A stretch of DNA of 64,000 nt from Hermodice carunculata (lineage: Eukaryota > Annelida > Polychaeta > Eunicida > Amphinomidae), in assembly GCA_964020975.1 (NCBI GenBank), contig OZ026619.1:2434550-2498549 (forward strand), in the 5' to 3' direction. The notes beneath the pieces are model-generated. The model ran no database searches, was not told the DNA's origin, and saw nothing but the letters and a program-made list of their open reading frames with translations. Below are positions 37,191 to 48,356 of the stretch, in pieces. Within the stretch, counting starts at the first letter, position 1. The number at the start of each line of letters is the position of its first letter. The position numbers and the translations under genes were made by a program.

Positions 37191-38049
37191 TATTCAATTA
37201 TGTTCGGAAATCATCAAAATTAGTTTTAGTGTAATACCAAACTAATCTATCAAAAGGCGGATCTTCCTTCGTGCGAAAAGAAAAGCTGACAGTAAGAGTC
37301 CAGTGTTACGTACCATTATGGAAAGCCCCCCTTTACAGCTAGTTTCGGCGCGCCATCTTTAGGCCCAATCCTCGTCATAGAAAGCTTTTGGCCAAGTCTT
37401 ACATTCTGGCCAGTTCAGAGAAGCAGCCCCGCACAAACAGGAGTGCACGTCTCTCTCTTGCTGACCATTTCCTTTCAAATTCAATGCCGGTAAAATTGTG
37501 AACTCAAACTATCCAATCAGCTAACAAATATATGCAATGGCAACACATGTACACATAATTTTCCATATGATGTCTCTTCGTTCATTACATGATGAGGTGA
37601 GGCTACACTAGGTTTAATTGTGTCTTTACGAGTACGGGGTTTAAACCCTCAACCTTTCTGTCTGCCTAAATTTTGCACAATTTACATATAAGCCATCACC
37701 TGCACTGCAACACAGGTCAAGCCATGAATTAATCTGTTGGTGGCTACTCTCCTTCGCCCGGTTCACTATATTGAGGAATGACGGGACTGTATAAATTGCG
37801 AAAAAATGACTTATTCTTTACAAACATCGCACAATCCTTTGTGATGGCATTATAGGTAACTCCATGTGTGGCACAGCTTTGTGCCACCACCACCAAAACA
37901 TGGAAATCCACCAGGGCTGGCACTTTAGGATGCATTGGCAAACAGGGCTTTCCGTTCACAGCACAGCTCTACCTTTGAATCAGATGTTAAAGGTGACAAC
38001 AGAAAGCAAAGGAACAGACAAACAATCAGACAATCAAAATAAATAAACA
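37191..38049. other. Non-coding stretch, no gene recognised
   Basis: Unique sequence beyond the truncated 5' end of the minus-strand LINE. No coding homology. Confidence 0.5.
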
Positions 38050-38170
<121 letters not shown>

Positions 38171-38604
38171 AATAAGTTGGAATAAGAAAAAACAGCAATA
38201 AACACACTTTTGAAGTGATTCGATGGAGGTTCGTCGGGTGTTATCTGTCCTATCATATGCAATGTATTATTTTCTGCCTCGCTTTCGCAAAAATGTCGGT
38301 TCAAAGGTGTGACTGTGAGTTTGAACACACTGTAGTTAATCGTAGTTTAGCACATCTACATACCTAGATGGACGTCCTTCAAAAAATCACAAGACAAGTT
38401 TTCTGAAAGTTCATTTATTTTATCCATCTTTTCATTCCATAACAAGATACATTTTGAGAATACATATTAAAGTTTCCATTGCTATACATAAATCATTTGT
38501 GATACACAGTCTTTTCCCACAATATTTAAAGCATTAATTGTTTATATATTCCCATTTTCTTTATGTTTTTCACCTGATCATTTTGATGCTCTATTGTAAG
38601 GAAG
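38171..38604. other. Non-coding stretch, no gene recognised
   Basis: AT-rich unique sequence between two microsatellites. Confidence 0.5.
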
Positions 38605-38648
38605 CATATAAATAAATAAATAAATGAATGAATAAATGAATAAACAAA

Positions 38649-38723
<75 letters not shown>

Positions 38724-39500
38724 AATAAAATTCGAAAATATTTTTCCTCAAAATTTCGACTTTTAAATTAAATTTTTGTAATTTCTAGATTTAAATCTCG
38801 CAATTTCGGGATTTTTCTCGAAATTTCAACCCTTTAAGTGAAAAATTCCGAGAAAAAAGTAAGTCGAAATTTTAAAAAAAATCTCAAAATTTTGAGACTT
38901 CAAAGCAAAGATTTTGAAAAAAACTCGAAATTTCTGGGTTTTTTTATCTTTTGTGGTCGTTATAGGCTTCCATAATATTGTACTCTGTTATTAAAAATAT
39001 TGAAATAATTTATTTTACTTTCCTCATCCCCCTTAAATGTTGGCCACTCTTTCTCATGACCTAAAAAACATATTTTGCCACTAAAAATATAAAAGACCAA
39101 AGGTGTGTTCCTTCTATTTCTGTGCCCGATTGAATTTCACATTTTGAAAAAAAACTTATATCAATTGATGTCTTTTCTTTCTTAAGACTTGTTGCCAAAA
39201 CCATTGTATCGTGGTGCATTAGAAAGCATTGTGTACAAGTGTCTCGTACTGTCTATTACACATTATATGACCTGTAGTTTGTTAAAAATATCCTATGAAA
39301 AATTCTATTCTGGAATGCTCGTAATATAGCAGATATAGAACATGTGTAGATCTGGTGAAAACAACTTTCCCAATAATCACCTTTAATGTCTATACCCCAG
39401 TCTTCATTCCATTTATATACGACAGTAATGGGAGGTATAAATACTCGTTCAATGAATAAGGAGTACAATTTGGAAGCTCTAACTTCTGTACTCCCTAATT
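38605..39500 (-). mobile_element. L1-like LINE ORF2 C-terminal remnant with (TTTA)n tail
   Basis: On the minus strand 39468-39256 encodes VYKWNEDWGIDIKGDYWESC and LRAFQNRIFHRIFLTNY. These match the L1-type C-terminal pattern KWExDLG-W-LRxFQxKIxHRILxTN. Just beyond, about 39240-39190, comes ETLVHNAF and TTIQWFWQQ, matching the following ETIxHLFxxCxxxQxFW knuckle. Further on is a decayed LLxxKxxIFRSRE-like segment at about 39100-39040. Frames shift between them and stops occur, so it is dead. It ends on the minus strand in a TCGAAATTT-rich tail (38945-38740) and an (AATA)n microsatellite (38722-38610). The upstream RT core is missing. Confidence 0.6.
38740..38945. repeat. Degenerate self-complementary TCGAAATTT/AAATTTCGAG repeats
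   Basis: About ten loosely spaced occurrences of AAATTTCGA, AAAATTTTGAG and TCGAAATTT in both orientations within 200 bases. The words are near-palindromic, so the region can fold back in many ways. It lies between the L1-like remnant and its (AATA)n tail and may be part of that element's 3' end. Confidence 0.75.
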
Positions 39501-39895
39501 TCTTGGAAATTTTAAATTCGTAACTTTATCAACTGAGTTATTGTTACTTTCTTGATTTCCTGTTGAACCTTTCTCAATTTTGATCTTCAAAGTTCATTTA
39601 TTTTACTTCCAAATGGATTTCCGTGAAGAGAAATTTGCAAACCTCCTCTGAAAATAAAAGCTGCGTTTAAGCGTGTAAGTTTTTGTCTTAATTAGAATCC
39701 TCCACGCCAAGATCAGTCTTCTGAATAACAAGAGATAATTTGTGTGACCATGATATGCGGTTTATAAATTCTTGAAAGGTCGTTTCCTGCTCAAATGGCC
39801 CCAACACACTTGGCTGTGAAACATATCACCAGCCTCAGCGATTTTCAAAAATTGTCTTTAATAGAAACCATCGGACTTGTACAGAAAATCTATCA
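39501..39895. other. Non-coding stretch, nothing recognised
   Basis: Could include more 5' LINE sequence too decayed to read; no motif seen. Confidence 0.4.
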
Positions 39896-40048
39896 GGGAA
39901 TGATGGACTAGATAAACAGCTTATCTGGACGCTGATTGGACATCCAGGGAATGATGGACTAGATAAACAGCTTATCTGGACGCTGATTGGACATCCAGGG
40001 AATGATGGACTAGATAAACAGCTTATCTCGACGCTGATTGGACATCCC
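39896..40048 (+). repeat. 51-bp minisatellite, three copies
   Basis: Three nearly identical units starting GGGAATGATGGACTAGATAA at 39896, 39947 and 39998, differing by a single base in the third (TCTGGACG to TCTCGACG) plus the end. The 51-base period leaves a minus-strand frame open (17-residue repeat GCPISVQISCLSSPSFP). The near identity suggests recent expansion. Confidence 0.96.
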
Positions 40049-42048
40049 AACCCGTTCAATGGAAAGCTATTGTTTCAGTCGCATAGCAAGGAGAAAGGGT
40101 TCAAGGTCACATCTATGGTTACCAATGGAAGCCTAGTTTATATCAATATGGAGCTTGTAATTGACAATATGTGTAGCATTATGCAAGAAATAGACTGTAT
40201 AACCTACTACAAAAAATACTCAATACTGCAATGGCAAGTAAATTTGCATGAAGAAGTGAGGCCAGCCAAAACATCGATAAGACCTTGAGGTGTAATATGT
40301 GTGCACTCCACATGACATGAAACATTCACTTTGCCGTGGCTCAGACAAATTTGCTCTTGAACCTGAAAACAGTCTTTTGGGTTACATAATAATTCCATTG
40401 AATGCTAGTCTTACAACAATTAGTGAGGTTCTCGGGTGTTGCAAGGTTTCTTTGCCGATGGAAACAAACTTTAACTGACAAACCACAACATGTGGGGGTT
40501 ATTTTCATCAGTGTAGAATGCAATGTGACACCTATACGAGGATTTACGCGTCAATTTATGCATATATTATTGTGAATATCTGACAAAGGCTGCCACATGA
40601 GTTGTCTCACTCTCCTAACCCGTAGCTGGTCACACACTAAGGCTCAGTCAATATCGTTTCTTGTCGCCAGTTGTCTGCATAATCTGCCAAGGAAAGCTGT
40701 TGAAAATGATGTGTTCTAGTTACGCAAAATTTAAGTAAACTCATTAAAGCAGACGCAAAAACCACATCCAGGTTTATTGGAGCGATTCGGACGTGAATGT
40801 GTTAATTTCATAAGAGTTCTTGCGCTCAATACCTACTCTGCCCGCTGAGCGTTGAGTTCATTGTGTGGAGGGCCCCAGAAGAGCGTCAATGTGAAACCAT
40901 TTATCTGGCAGTTACTGATGGTATGCAAATTTTTGCATGCTCTTTATAAGTATTGCAATAATCCTGCAAGCAAATACAGTTGGTGGCCAGACGACTTATT
41001 TCTCACGCGCGGAGATCCACCTAAAAACTGGACAGACGACATTTTATAGACGTAGTACCGCACCAGAACTATAAACTGTTAGCTGTAAATATGGTTCCGA
41101 AAAGCGAATAAAAAATTGATCCTTTGCACATTAGTTGGCCTTTTCGCCTTTTATTTCTGTAATTTTTGTTCCCGAATGACCTATATCATTGAACTAATTT
41201 AGACTCAGGAAGACCGAAATCATGTTCCACAATTGCTCATTCCCCTTTCCAGGATTTCGGTAAATGCGTGTAGTTTTGCCTCTTGGCTGAAATTTTATCT
41301 CCGTGTGTGAGTACCAAACAAACTTCTTCAATAGGAGAGGTCACAATTACCAATTATCTGTGTATTCAGCTGAATACACAATCTAATATACAGAATTCCT
41401 CAGGGCTAGAGATGTGTATTCCCATTTGATTGCCAGTTTCATTAGTCTCAAATTAAAAGACTACTTTTAAAGCTGCAAGAATAAAATTATGTCAACATTT
41501 CAGCTATAGACATAAATTTATCACACAAATTTTGCTGTTTGTTAAACGAGTGGTTTTAAAGTAATTAAGCTGTAAATTACAATGAAAAGTAATGGGATAT
41601 ACACAACTCTAGCCCTGAATAACTGAAATGCCCTCTGCAGGAGAGTAGTAGAAGTTTCTGTTCTTGCTCTCCCCTATTGCTGAAGTTCAATTGGTAATCT
41701 GAGTCAGACAGTCCAGAGAACTCGACATCTAATTCGTTGATAACTTTCAGACTATTAGGTCAAAATATGTTTTCGTCTAAGTATGCCATGACATATTGAA
41801 ATATGACTTAAAGTCGGCATTTGATCTGTCAAAATAAAGGAAAAATACAGAGGATACCTGGAGTGTGATTATAAACGAACCTGACACGTTAGTTTTGACA
41901 CTGACTCTGCCCATTCTCTGAATAACATGCCTCAAAGATATTCGCTCAATTAACTTACACTCACCTGAAACGTCCCGGATGCCAAGATATGTCAATTAGT
42001 CAGTTTTACATTTCATGGTCACTCAATTGCAAACTCAACAGCGTCAAC
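40049..42048. other. Non-coding stretch, no gene recognised
   Basis: Unique AT-rich sequence. Frames are at most 72 codons and unrecognisable. Confidence 0.5.
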
Positions 42049-42160
42049 AAAAAAACAAACAAACAAACAAACAAAAACAACAACAACAACAACAAAAAAA
42101 AAAAAAAAAAAAAGAAAAGAAAAAGAAAAAAAAAAAAAAAAACAACCAAACAAAAAAAAT
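42049..42160. repeat. A-rich tract (CAAA)n/(CAA)n/poly-A
   Basis: Runs of CAAA, CAA and long poly-A with AAAAG; encodes only Lys/Asn artefacts. Confidence 0.94.
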
Positions 42161-42409
42161 GCATGGGTACTTTCTTATTAACGTTTAGTCGTTACCATGG
42201 GCCTAGGATCCATCATAACCGAGATACACGTATAAGCCAATATGTCAAAGTTGGTTCCATACCTGGGTGACACCCCTAACATGTGTACGTACTGCTGCCA
42301 ATAATTGCTAGTGCAAACTTAGTGGAGACTAAGTCCAGACGCATTCTCACCAAGTGTTCGCAGAATCCACCGTGAAGTTTTGGAGTAATAGTTCTAAATA
42401 AGCCTAGTG

Positions 42410-42410
<1 letters not shown>

Positions 42411-42469
<59 letters not shown>
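42411..42469. repeat. (CA)n microsatellite
   Basis: Pure (CA)n of about 29 units. Confidence 0.96.
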
Positions 42470-42471
<2 letters not shown>

Positions 42472-42907
42472 TAAAAAATAAATCGCAGCGCTACCTGCTT
42501 AGAGGTCCTCACAAGTAATAGCAAGTTAGCGAAAATCCTTTTCTAAGCGTTCTGTGGGTTGGCGTGACGATCAGACGCATGACCAATCAAATCATTACAC
42601 GTCTACAGCCTTTGCTTGGCACGACACGCTTGTCCTTTTTTGGAAAAGGGTTGAGGATCACTGAAAAGTAAACCCTTGTAGCCATGGGTATTTCGTTAGC
42701 TTGTCCAACTTCCTGGTATCTGCACAGCAGCTGAGGACATTGCAGTTGTGCACAGGCATTCTTAAAGAATGGAACTACCAGAACTCAAACTGTTGTATCA
42801 ACCGCTGTCATCACGTTCACTTCACAAGATACAATAATGGACTGTTCAGATGTGTCCGCGAAATTAAGCCCGGAATCTTGGTTATGTAAACAGGGACGAG
42901 ACAGTTC
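42470..42907. other. Non-coding stretch, nothing recognised
   Basis: Unique sequence between two microsatellites. Confidence 0.5.
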
Positions 42908-42908
42908 G

Positions 42909-42992
<84 letters not shown>

Positions 42993-43022
42993 TATATACA
43001 TATACATACACATATACATATA
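42908..43022. repeat. (TA)n then (CATA)n microsatellite
   Basis: Pure (TA)n to about 42998, then ATACATATAC-type repeats. Confidence 0.95.
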
Positions 43023-43632
43023 TTGCATTGACAAATGTTAGTAAATATTGTTATAAAAAAATGTAAAAAGTTTAATGTGCTTTTTAAGAATTACAACTGC
43101 AGCACATGCATTAAGCATGCGCACTGTAACAGAATGGTGCCTTGTCACTTGATCCTCACAATGCCAAAATACACACACCTAACCGATATCAACCTTAAAG
43201 ACACACAAAATTAAATTTGAAATGCATCAAATTAACTGTCATTTTACTTGGCGGAGGAAGCTATGAATTGCTTCCGGTACGAGACATTGAATAAAACATC
43301 ATGAGAATCAATTTGCCATAAGCATTAAGCTTGAATGACTGAGTAACAAAATTGAGCATAAGAAGTATATGATAATCTGTTTCTTGACCAGAATGTATAT
43401 ACACTGTATGATATTGAAAAATACTGCAAAGGGAAGGAAACGCATGCGTAGATAATAGCTTTATAAAAGTTGTTTGCTTTGACTTACTGCTTTAATAATG
43501 AGCTTCCACCAACGTTTTGAATGGGAGTTTCGAAGAAAAACCATACGATAAAGATGCATTCAGTCAGGGTTTTTTTTTTCGCGTGCACGTGCTTCGTGGG
43601 CGCGGAGCTCCCTGCACGCCCCAAAAAGCAAA
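43023..43632. other. Non-coding stretch, nothing recognised
   Basis: AT-rich unique sequence with a poly-T run at 43571-43579. Confidence 0.5.
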
Positions 43633-43974
43633 CTGTTGATTACACATTATAACATGATCGGACAAGGATTAAACTTCAACAAAAGGTCAAACATGGACAC
43701 TCGCTTTATCGTATCTTTTTGTCGTGCGTGGTCAGCACCGGTTGTCTTAAAAGTTGTCGACCTTTATAAACCTTTTCTCTAATAATGAACTTTCATTAAC
43801 TTTTTTATCGATTGTTTCTAAAGAAGTCCATTATGTAAATCTGCCCCAGATCAAGAGTGTTTGAAATCGGTCTTGCTCTGGGCGGTCAGAGTTGAGAGCC
43901 TCCGCAGTAAAGCTGTTGATTACACATTATAACATGATCGGAAAGGGATTGAACTTAGACATAAAGGTTAAACA
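43633..43974 (+). repeat. Direct repeat of about 60 bp, 280 bp apart
   Basis: CTGTTGATTACACATTATAA followed by CATGATCGGA occurs at 43633 and again at 43913, with matching sequence continuing (GGATT-AACTT-AAAGGT-AAACA) for about 60 bases. The 220 bases between are not visibly repeated. It could be flanking repeats of a small insertion or a partial duplication; no inverted ends or coding sequence were found between them. Confidence 0.85.
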
Positions 43975-44966
43975 ATTTCCTCACCATACTGGATCGCAAA
44001 ATACGTTAATATTCATTATTTTCTGTTGTAAATTCCAGTTTTATCTAAGCCTTTTCCAAAATAAGACAGAAAACAAGTTATCTCCTGGAGCAAGCGATTG
44101 CAGAGAAACAGTCTTCCCATTTACATATTGCAATAATTTTACTTCGTTGCATTAAACGTTAACTTACATAAAGTACATACGTCTCTTTGCTGTCCAGAAA
44201 AACATTGAGAACTTCGAGTTATGAGCCTGCATACGTTCTTTCAATAGTGTGTCCTTTTATTACAATGCTAAATGAGTGATCGCAGATGAAAAGAACTTAA
44301 AAAGTAACGCATTTCCCCCAAACAGATCCAGAATTTCAACTTTAAATTTTTACCTCAGCTGACTTGTCAGGCAGTTCAGGTCATGTAGAAAGTCTATGCC
44401 CATCGTCCGTCGTCCATAATTGACATTTCGACTTCCTCTCCAAAAGCGTATCCGCTTTGCACTTAGTGGCGCCCTTACTTGGACGGAGAGTTACCATTTT
44501 CGGGGGGGGGGGAGCGGGGGCGGGGGGGGGGAGCAAAATCTTTCATAAAGCTCCGAAACCACTTTGACAATTGCTTTAAAATTGCACAGGGCGTCTCTAG
44601 AGACACACAGGTCTTAATTTGCTCAACTAGTGATGCTGTGAATTGTAAAAAAAATGTGCTTTTTCACTATTTTTGTCTTCTTTAAATCCCGTACTGCGAT
44701 TGTGCTGAAGTATATTGAAAATGTATCTGCACAAGGGATTAGAGAAGTTGCCATGCGGGTACTCTCGGTAAATGCATACATTCCTATTGATTACCATGTA
44801 AGCCAGTGGGGACTGCTATGGTTATTCACATCTTCCCGAAAACCGAGGGACAAATCCACTTCAGACTTTCTGACGATGTTCCTTGACTGGGTCACTAACA
44901 TTTACGTTCAAATGGTCACACTCCACTGATTTTATCTTAATACAAAACATTTCTCTAAAACGGCTG
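43975..44966. other. Non-coding stretch with poly-G runs
   Basis: No coding homology. G-rich runs at 44502-44511 and 44521-44530, separated by GAGCGGGGGC, could form a G-quadruplex. Confidence 0.5.
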
Positions 44967-44967
44967 G

Positions 44968-45054
<87 letters not shown>
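44967..45054. repeat. (TA)n microsatellite
   Basis: About 43 TA units. Confidence 0.97.
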
Positions 45055-45057
<3 letters not shown>

Positions 45058-47237
45058 TGAATTTTTTATTGTAAATATTCCCACGAATACTTCCTGCAAA
45101 GCACACACACGCACACCAAGGTACAACAATATTTGATATTTTGGCGTCCCTTCTTTTGGGGATTTTTTTCTGATTCATAACTGATTATTTTTATTTTGCG
45201 TGAACTGTGAAATGATGGCAAAAGTTGTACCGGGATTGGTAATTGTCGATTTGACAATAAATTGTGAATTGTTATCTCAAGGTTTCAAACTTCAAAAATG
45301 TATTTATTTTTTCTTGAACCGTAAACAGAACGTCGTTTGAGTCTAGTTTTGTTGAGAGGCAAATATTAAATATCTTGTATCCACCCTGCCAACTGAAAAA
45401 TGGAGCAAGATTTGACTTATAACACACAGTAGTCCACTGAACAAACGATACAGGTAAAATGAAGACGAGGAAGAAAGCTAACATAACCTGTGACAAACAC
45501 TTTTGGTTTTCAATGTAACTCATAGCAGGTTCGAATAAACAGCAGTCAAAAAGGTTCCTCCGTGCGCATTGGGGACTATGTATTTAATACGCAGCAAAGA
45601 AAGTGCTTCTTGACAGATCTCATCCACAATTTTTATTCCAAGCATTTTTAAGTAACAAAAATATTCAATAAGATCGTATGAACAGACGAAATATTACACC
45701 CTGGCACCTTTGGTGTGTTCAGGCCGGAAAGAGTGTAGCCGCGGAAGCAACAGATTGGCTTTATGCTGTTAGCTCATAAAAGTCTGTGACGAGTCCGTGA
45801 ATATATGAAAATAAAGGCTTCGTGTTTGAACTGCAAGGTTCCGAGCTTTGCGTTCCTGGCATTCATTATATATAATTGCATGCCACATCGTGTCCTTGAA
45901 TAATTTATCGCATGTATAGATACACTGTAGATGCTTATAGATTAATCATTTTACAGCTTACACTTGCAGAGATATCTCCTTTATCAAGACTCTTCCGTAT
46001 TGTAATGGCAGCGATGGATCGACTTATCCCGATCAAGATCTAAAAACATACATCGAGAGATTAAGCAGTTCAATAGAGATTAAGCAATCTTGTTTGTCAT
46101 AGTCAAGCAACATTCCACGCGTCGCGGTGAGTGCATGAAGAAGGACTGAATAGATGCGCTTTTATGGGGGAATTATTGACTTTTCTTACTGCTAACCGTG
46201 TTAACTTTGCTGCACCAAACAACCCGGGTCGCTCTGTCACTCCAACAGATATGAAGTTGAAGGCATGTTTCTGTGTGACATGCCCAGCTTCGCTCAGCAT
46301 TTGTTAAACTAGATATGACGCAAGAGTGAATTGGTAAAACACTGAGGATTAGAACCTTCAATAACATTTACACTTTAAAATGCCTAAAACCGGCTGTTGG
46401 TAATATGTCCTATTCAATATTTGTTGCTGTTGACAAATTTCAACAATAAAGGAAAACAATTTGACTGGGGATTACAGCTGGGTGCAGTTGGCCCCGTAAG
46501 ACAACAGGATTCCTTGGGGTAAAGAGGGGGAGGGCAAGCCGTGACAAGTAACATTTTTGACTCAGCCACGGTTCCATGGCGTCAAGGTATTGCAAGGGAC
46601 AACAAAGATAAAGCCTAGACAAGTAACATCCAACGACATGGGAGCTGTGACTGTCCCTATTCTAAGTATTTAAGGCATCAAGCTGTGCCGGGCCCTTAAG
46701 GCACCCAGCATCTCCACCAAGCTCACAATGATAAAGTACTGGTACTTTCAGCATCCCTTCTTTGAGTGCAACTATAATATTTTTCAGTGACCAATGATGT
46801 AGTGACATTTAGTCATCACGCAGGTGAATGTCACCATATCCTGATACAATCTGCTTTTGGTCACTTGCAATAACAAGTACCTTTTATAAGAAATCCGTAC
46901 TAAAATGACAATTTGACAGGAAATAAGACTGAAGTGGATAATTCATTTGCGTCTTTTAATCCATTGGACCAAGAACCAACCAAAGAACGTATTTATCAGA
47001 AACTGAAGGGGTCTAAGGGGTAGCTCAAGGGGCAATAGAAGAAAAGGAGGGTACAAACAATATTCCACATAATGATTTACAGGGTCTTACACGAACAGTT
47101 TACACGGAGAAACCTATTGCTTCTGTACCCGAGTCGCCAATTTAGCATTAAGCAATTTTTTGTATGGGAAATGACCCCTTAATATGCATGGCATGAAGAT
47201 GCATTTTTTAATCAACGTATGTGAGTCCATGCCAGTT
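45055..47237. other. Non-coding stretch, no gene recognised
   Basis: No coding homology. A short imperfect duplication TTAAGGCA-AGC occurs at about 46670-46710. Confidence 0.5.
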
Positions 47238-47301
47238 CTTGGCGAGACAAATCGATGAGTGAAGACTTCCTTGGCGAGACTAATCGATGCGTGAAGTCAG
47301 C
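47238..47301 (+). repeat. 32-bp tandem duplication
   Basis: CTTGGCGAGACAAATCGATG and CTTGGCGAGACTAATCGATG, each followed by (A/C)GTGAAG, start at 47238 and 47270. Confidence 0.9.
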
Positions 47302-48175
47302 CCCACTTTACTCCAAAGGTCAGTTCACTTACATAATTCGCGCTCACGTTGTACAGATTTATTTTAATCCAACATTACCAGTCAGATTAGCTTATAATGA
47401 CAATCTTACTCGATCATTAAATTTCACTACATTTCTTTTTTTTTTTTTCGTCCTAACCTTTATCTGGACTCTGCCAACAGTTTAAATTTGAAGCTGTGGA
47501 CATTTGGGAGCAGAGGGTAGTTGTTTACGATGAGATAATTAACGAAATGAAGTTTTTGTACTTTAACATTATCAAAATCTGACGAAAGCCCAATGCTGAG
47601 GACAAAAGATACAATAAACATTTGAGCATACCGGTCCACTGGCGACCAATGTGATTAAAGTGGGCCAAACCATTGCCAGTGGATTAAATGAAGCATTTAA
47701 TCAAAGCGGCAAGGTTCTTGATCGTTATTAATGATGTATTCATGTACATGAAATAAAATGGACTTTATTTGGCTGTATGAAAAAAGTTAATTTCCTAAAG
47801 ACATGTAGGAAATCAAATAAATACAACTTTGTACAAGCACACGAATCCTACAACGTTAAGAACAAGTAAAAATAAATAAGGAGTCAGGGGCACGTGACTT
47901 TAGTGTCATCAGTGTGGTTTTCACCCTCTGCCACAATGAGTGCCCCATTGGACAGGGGTCGCCAAAGCGCATTCAGGGTCAAGTGGTAGGGCAGCAATTC
48001 CCATATTAATGCTTTATAGTGGTTTAAGGACATTTTTTATTAAACAGGTCTATTTCGAAGTGGCTGTTGCAACTTTCGACAGAAACCAAAGGCAAGGTAC
48101 AGGCTGTATACTGGTGCCTCAGGTTCGAAGCCATCTTTGTTGCAAATTTCAAGCGAGGAAAAACCCTTTAGCACG
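47302..48175. other. Non-coding stretch, nothing recognised
   Basis: Unique AT-rich sequence. Confidence 0.5.
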
Positions 48176-48210
<35 letters not shown>

Positions 48211-48271
48211 GGATGGATGGATGGATGGATGGATGGATGGATGGATGGATGGATGGATGGATGGATGGATG

Positions 48272-48354
<83 letters not shown>
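48176..48354. repeat. Compound (GATA)n-(GATG)n-(GATA)n microsatellite
   Basis: Three clean blocks: (GATA) of about 9 units to 48210, (GATG) of about 16 units to 48272, then (GATA) of about 20 units. Minus-strand YLSI/HPSI frames are repeat products. Confidence 0.97.
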
Positions 48355-48356
<2 letters not shown>

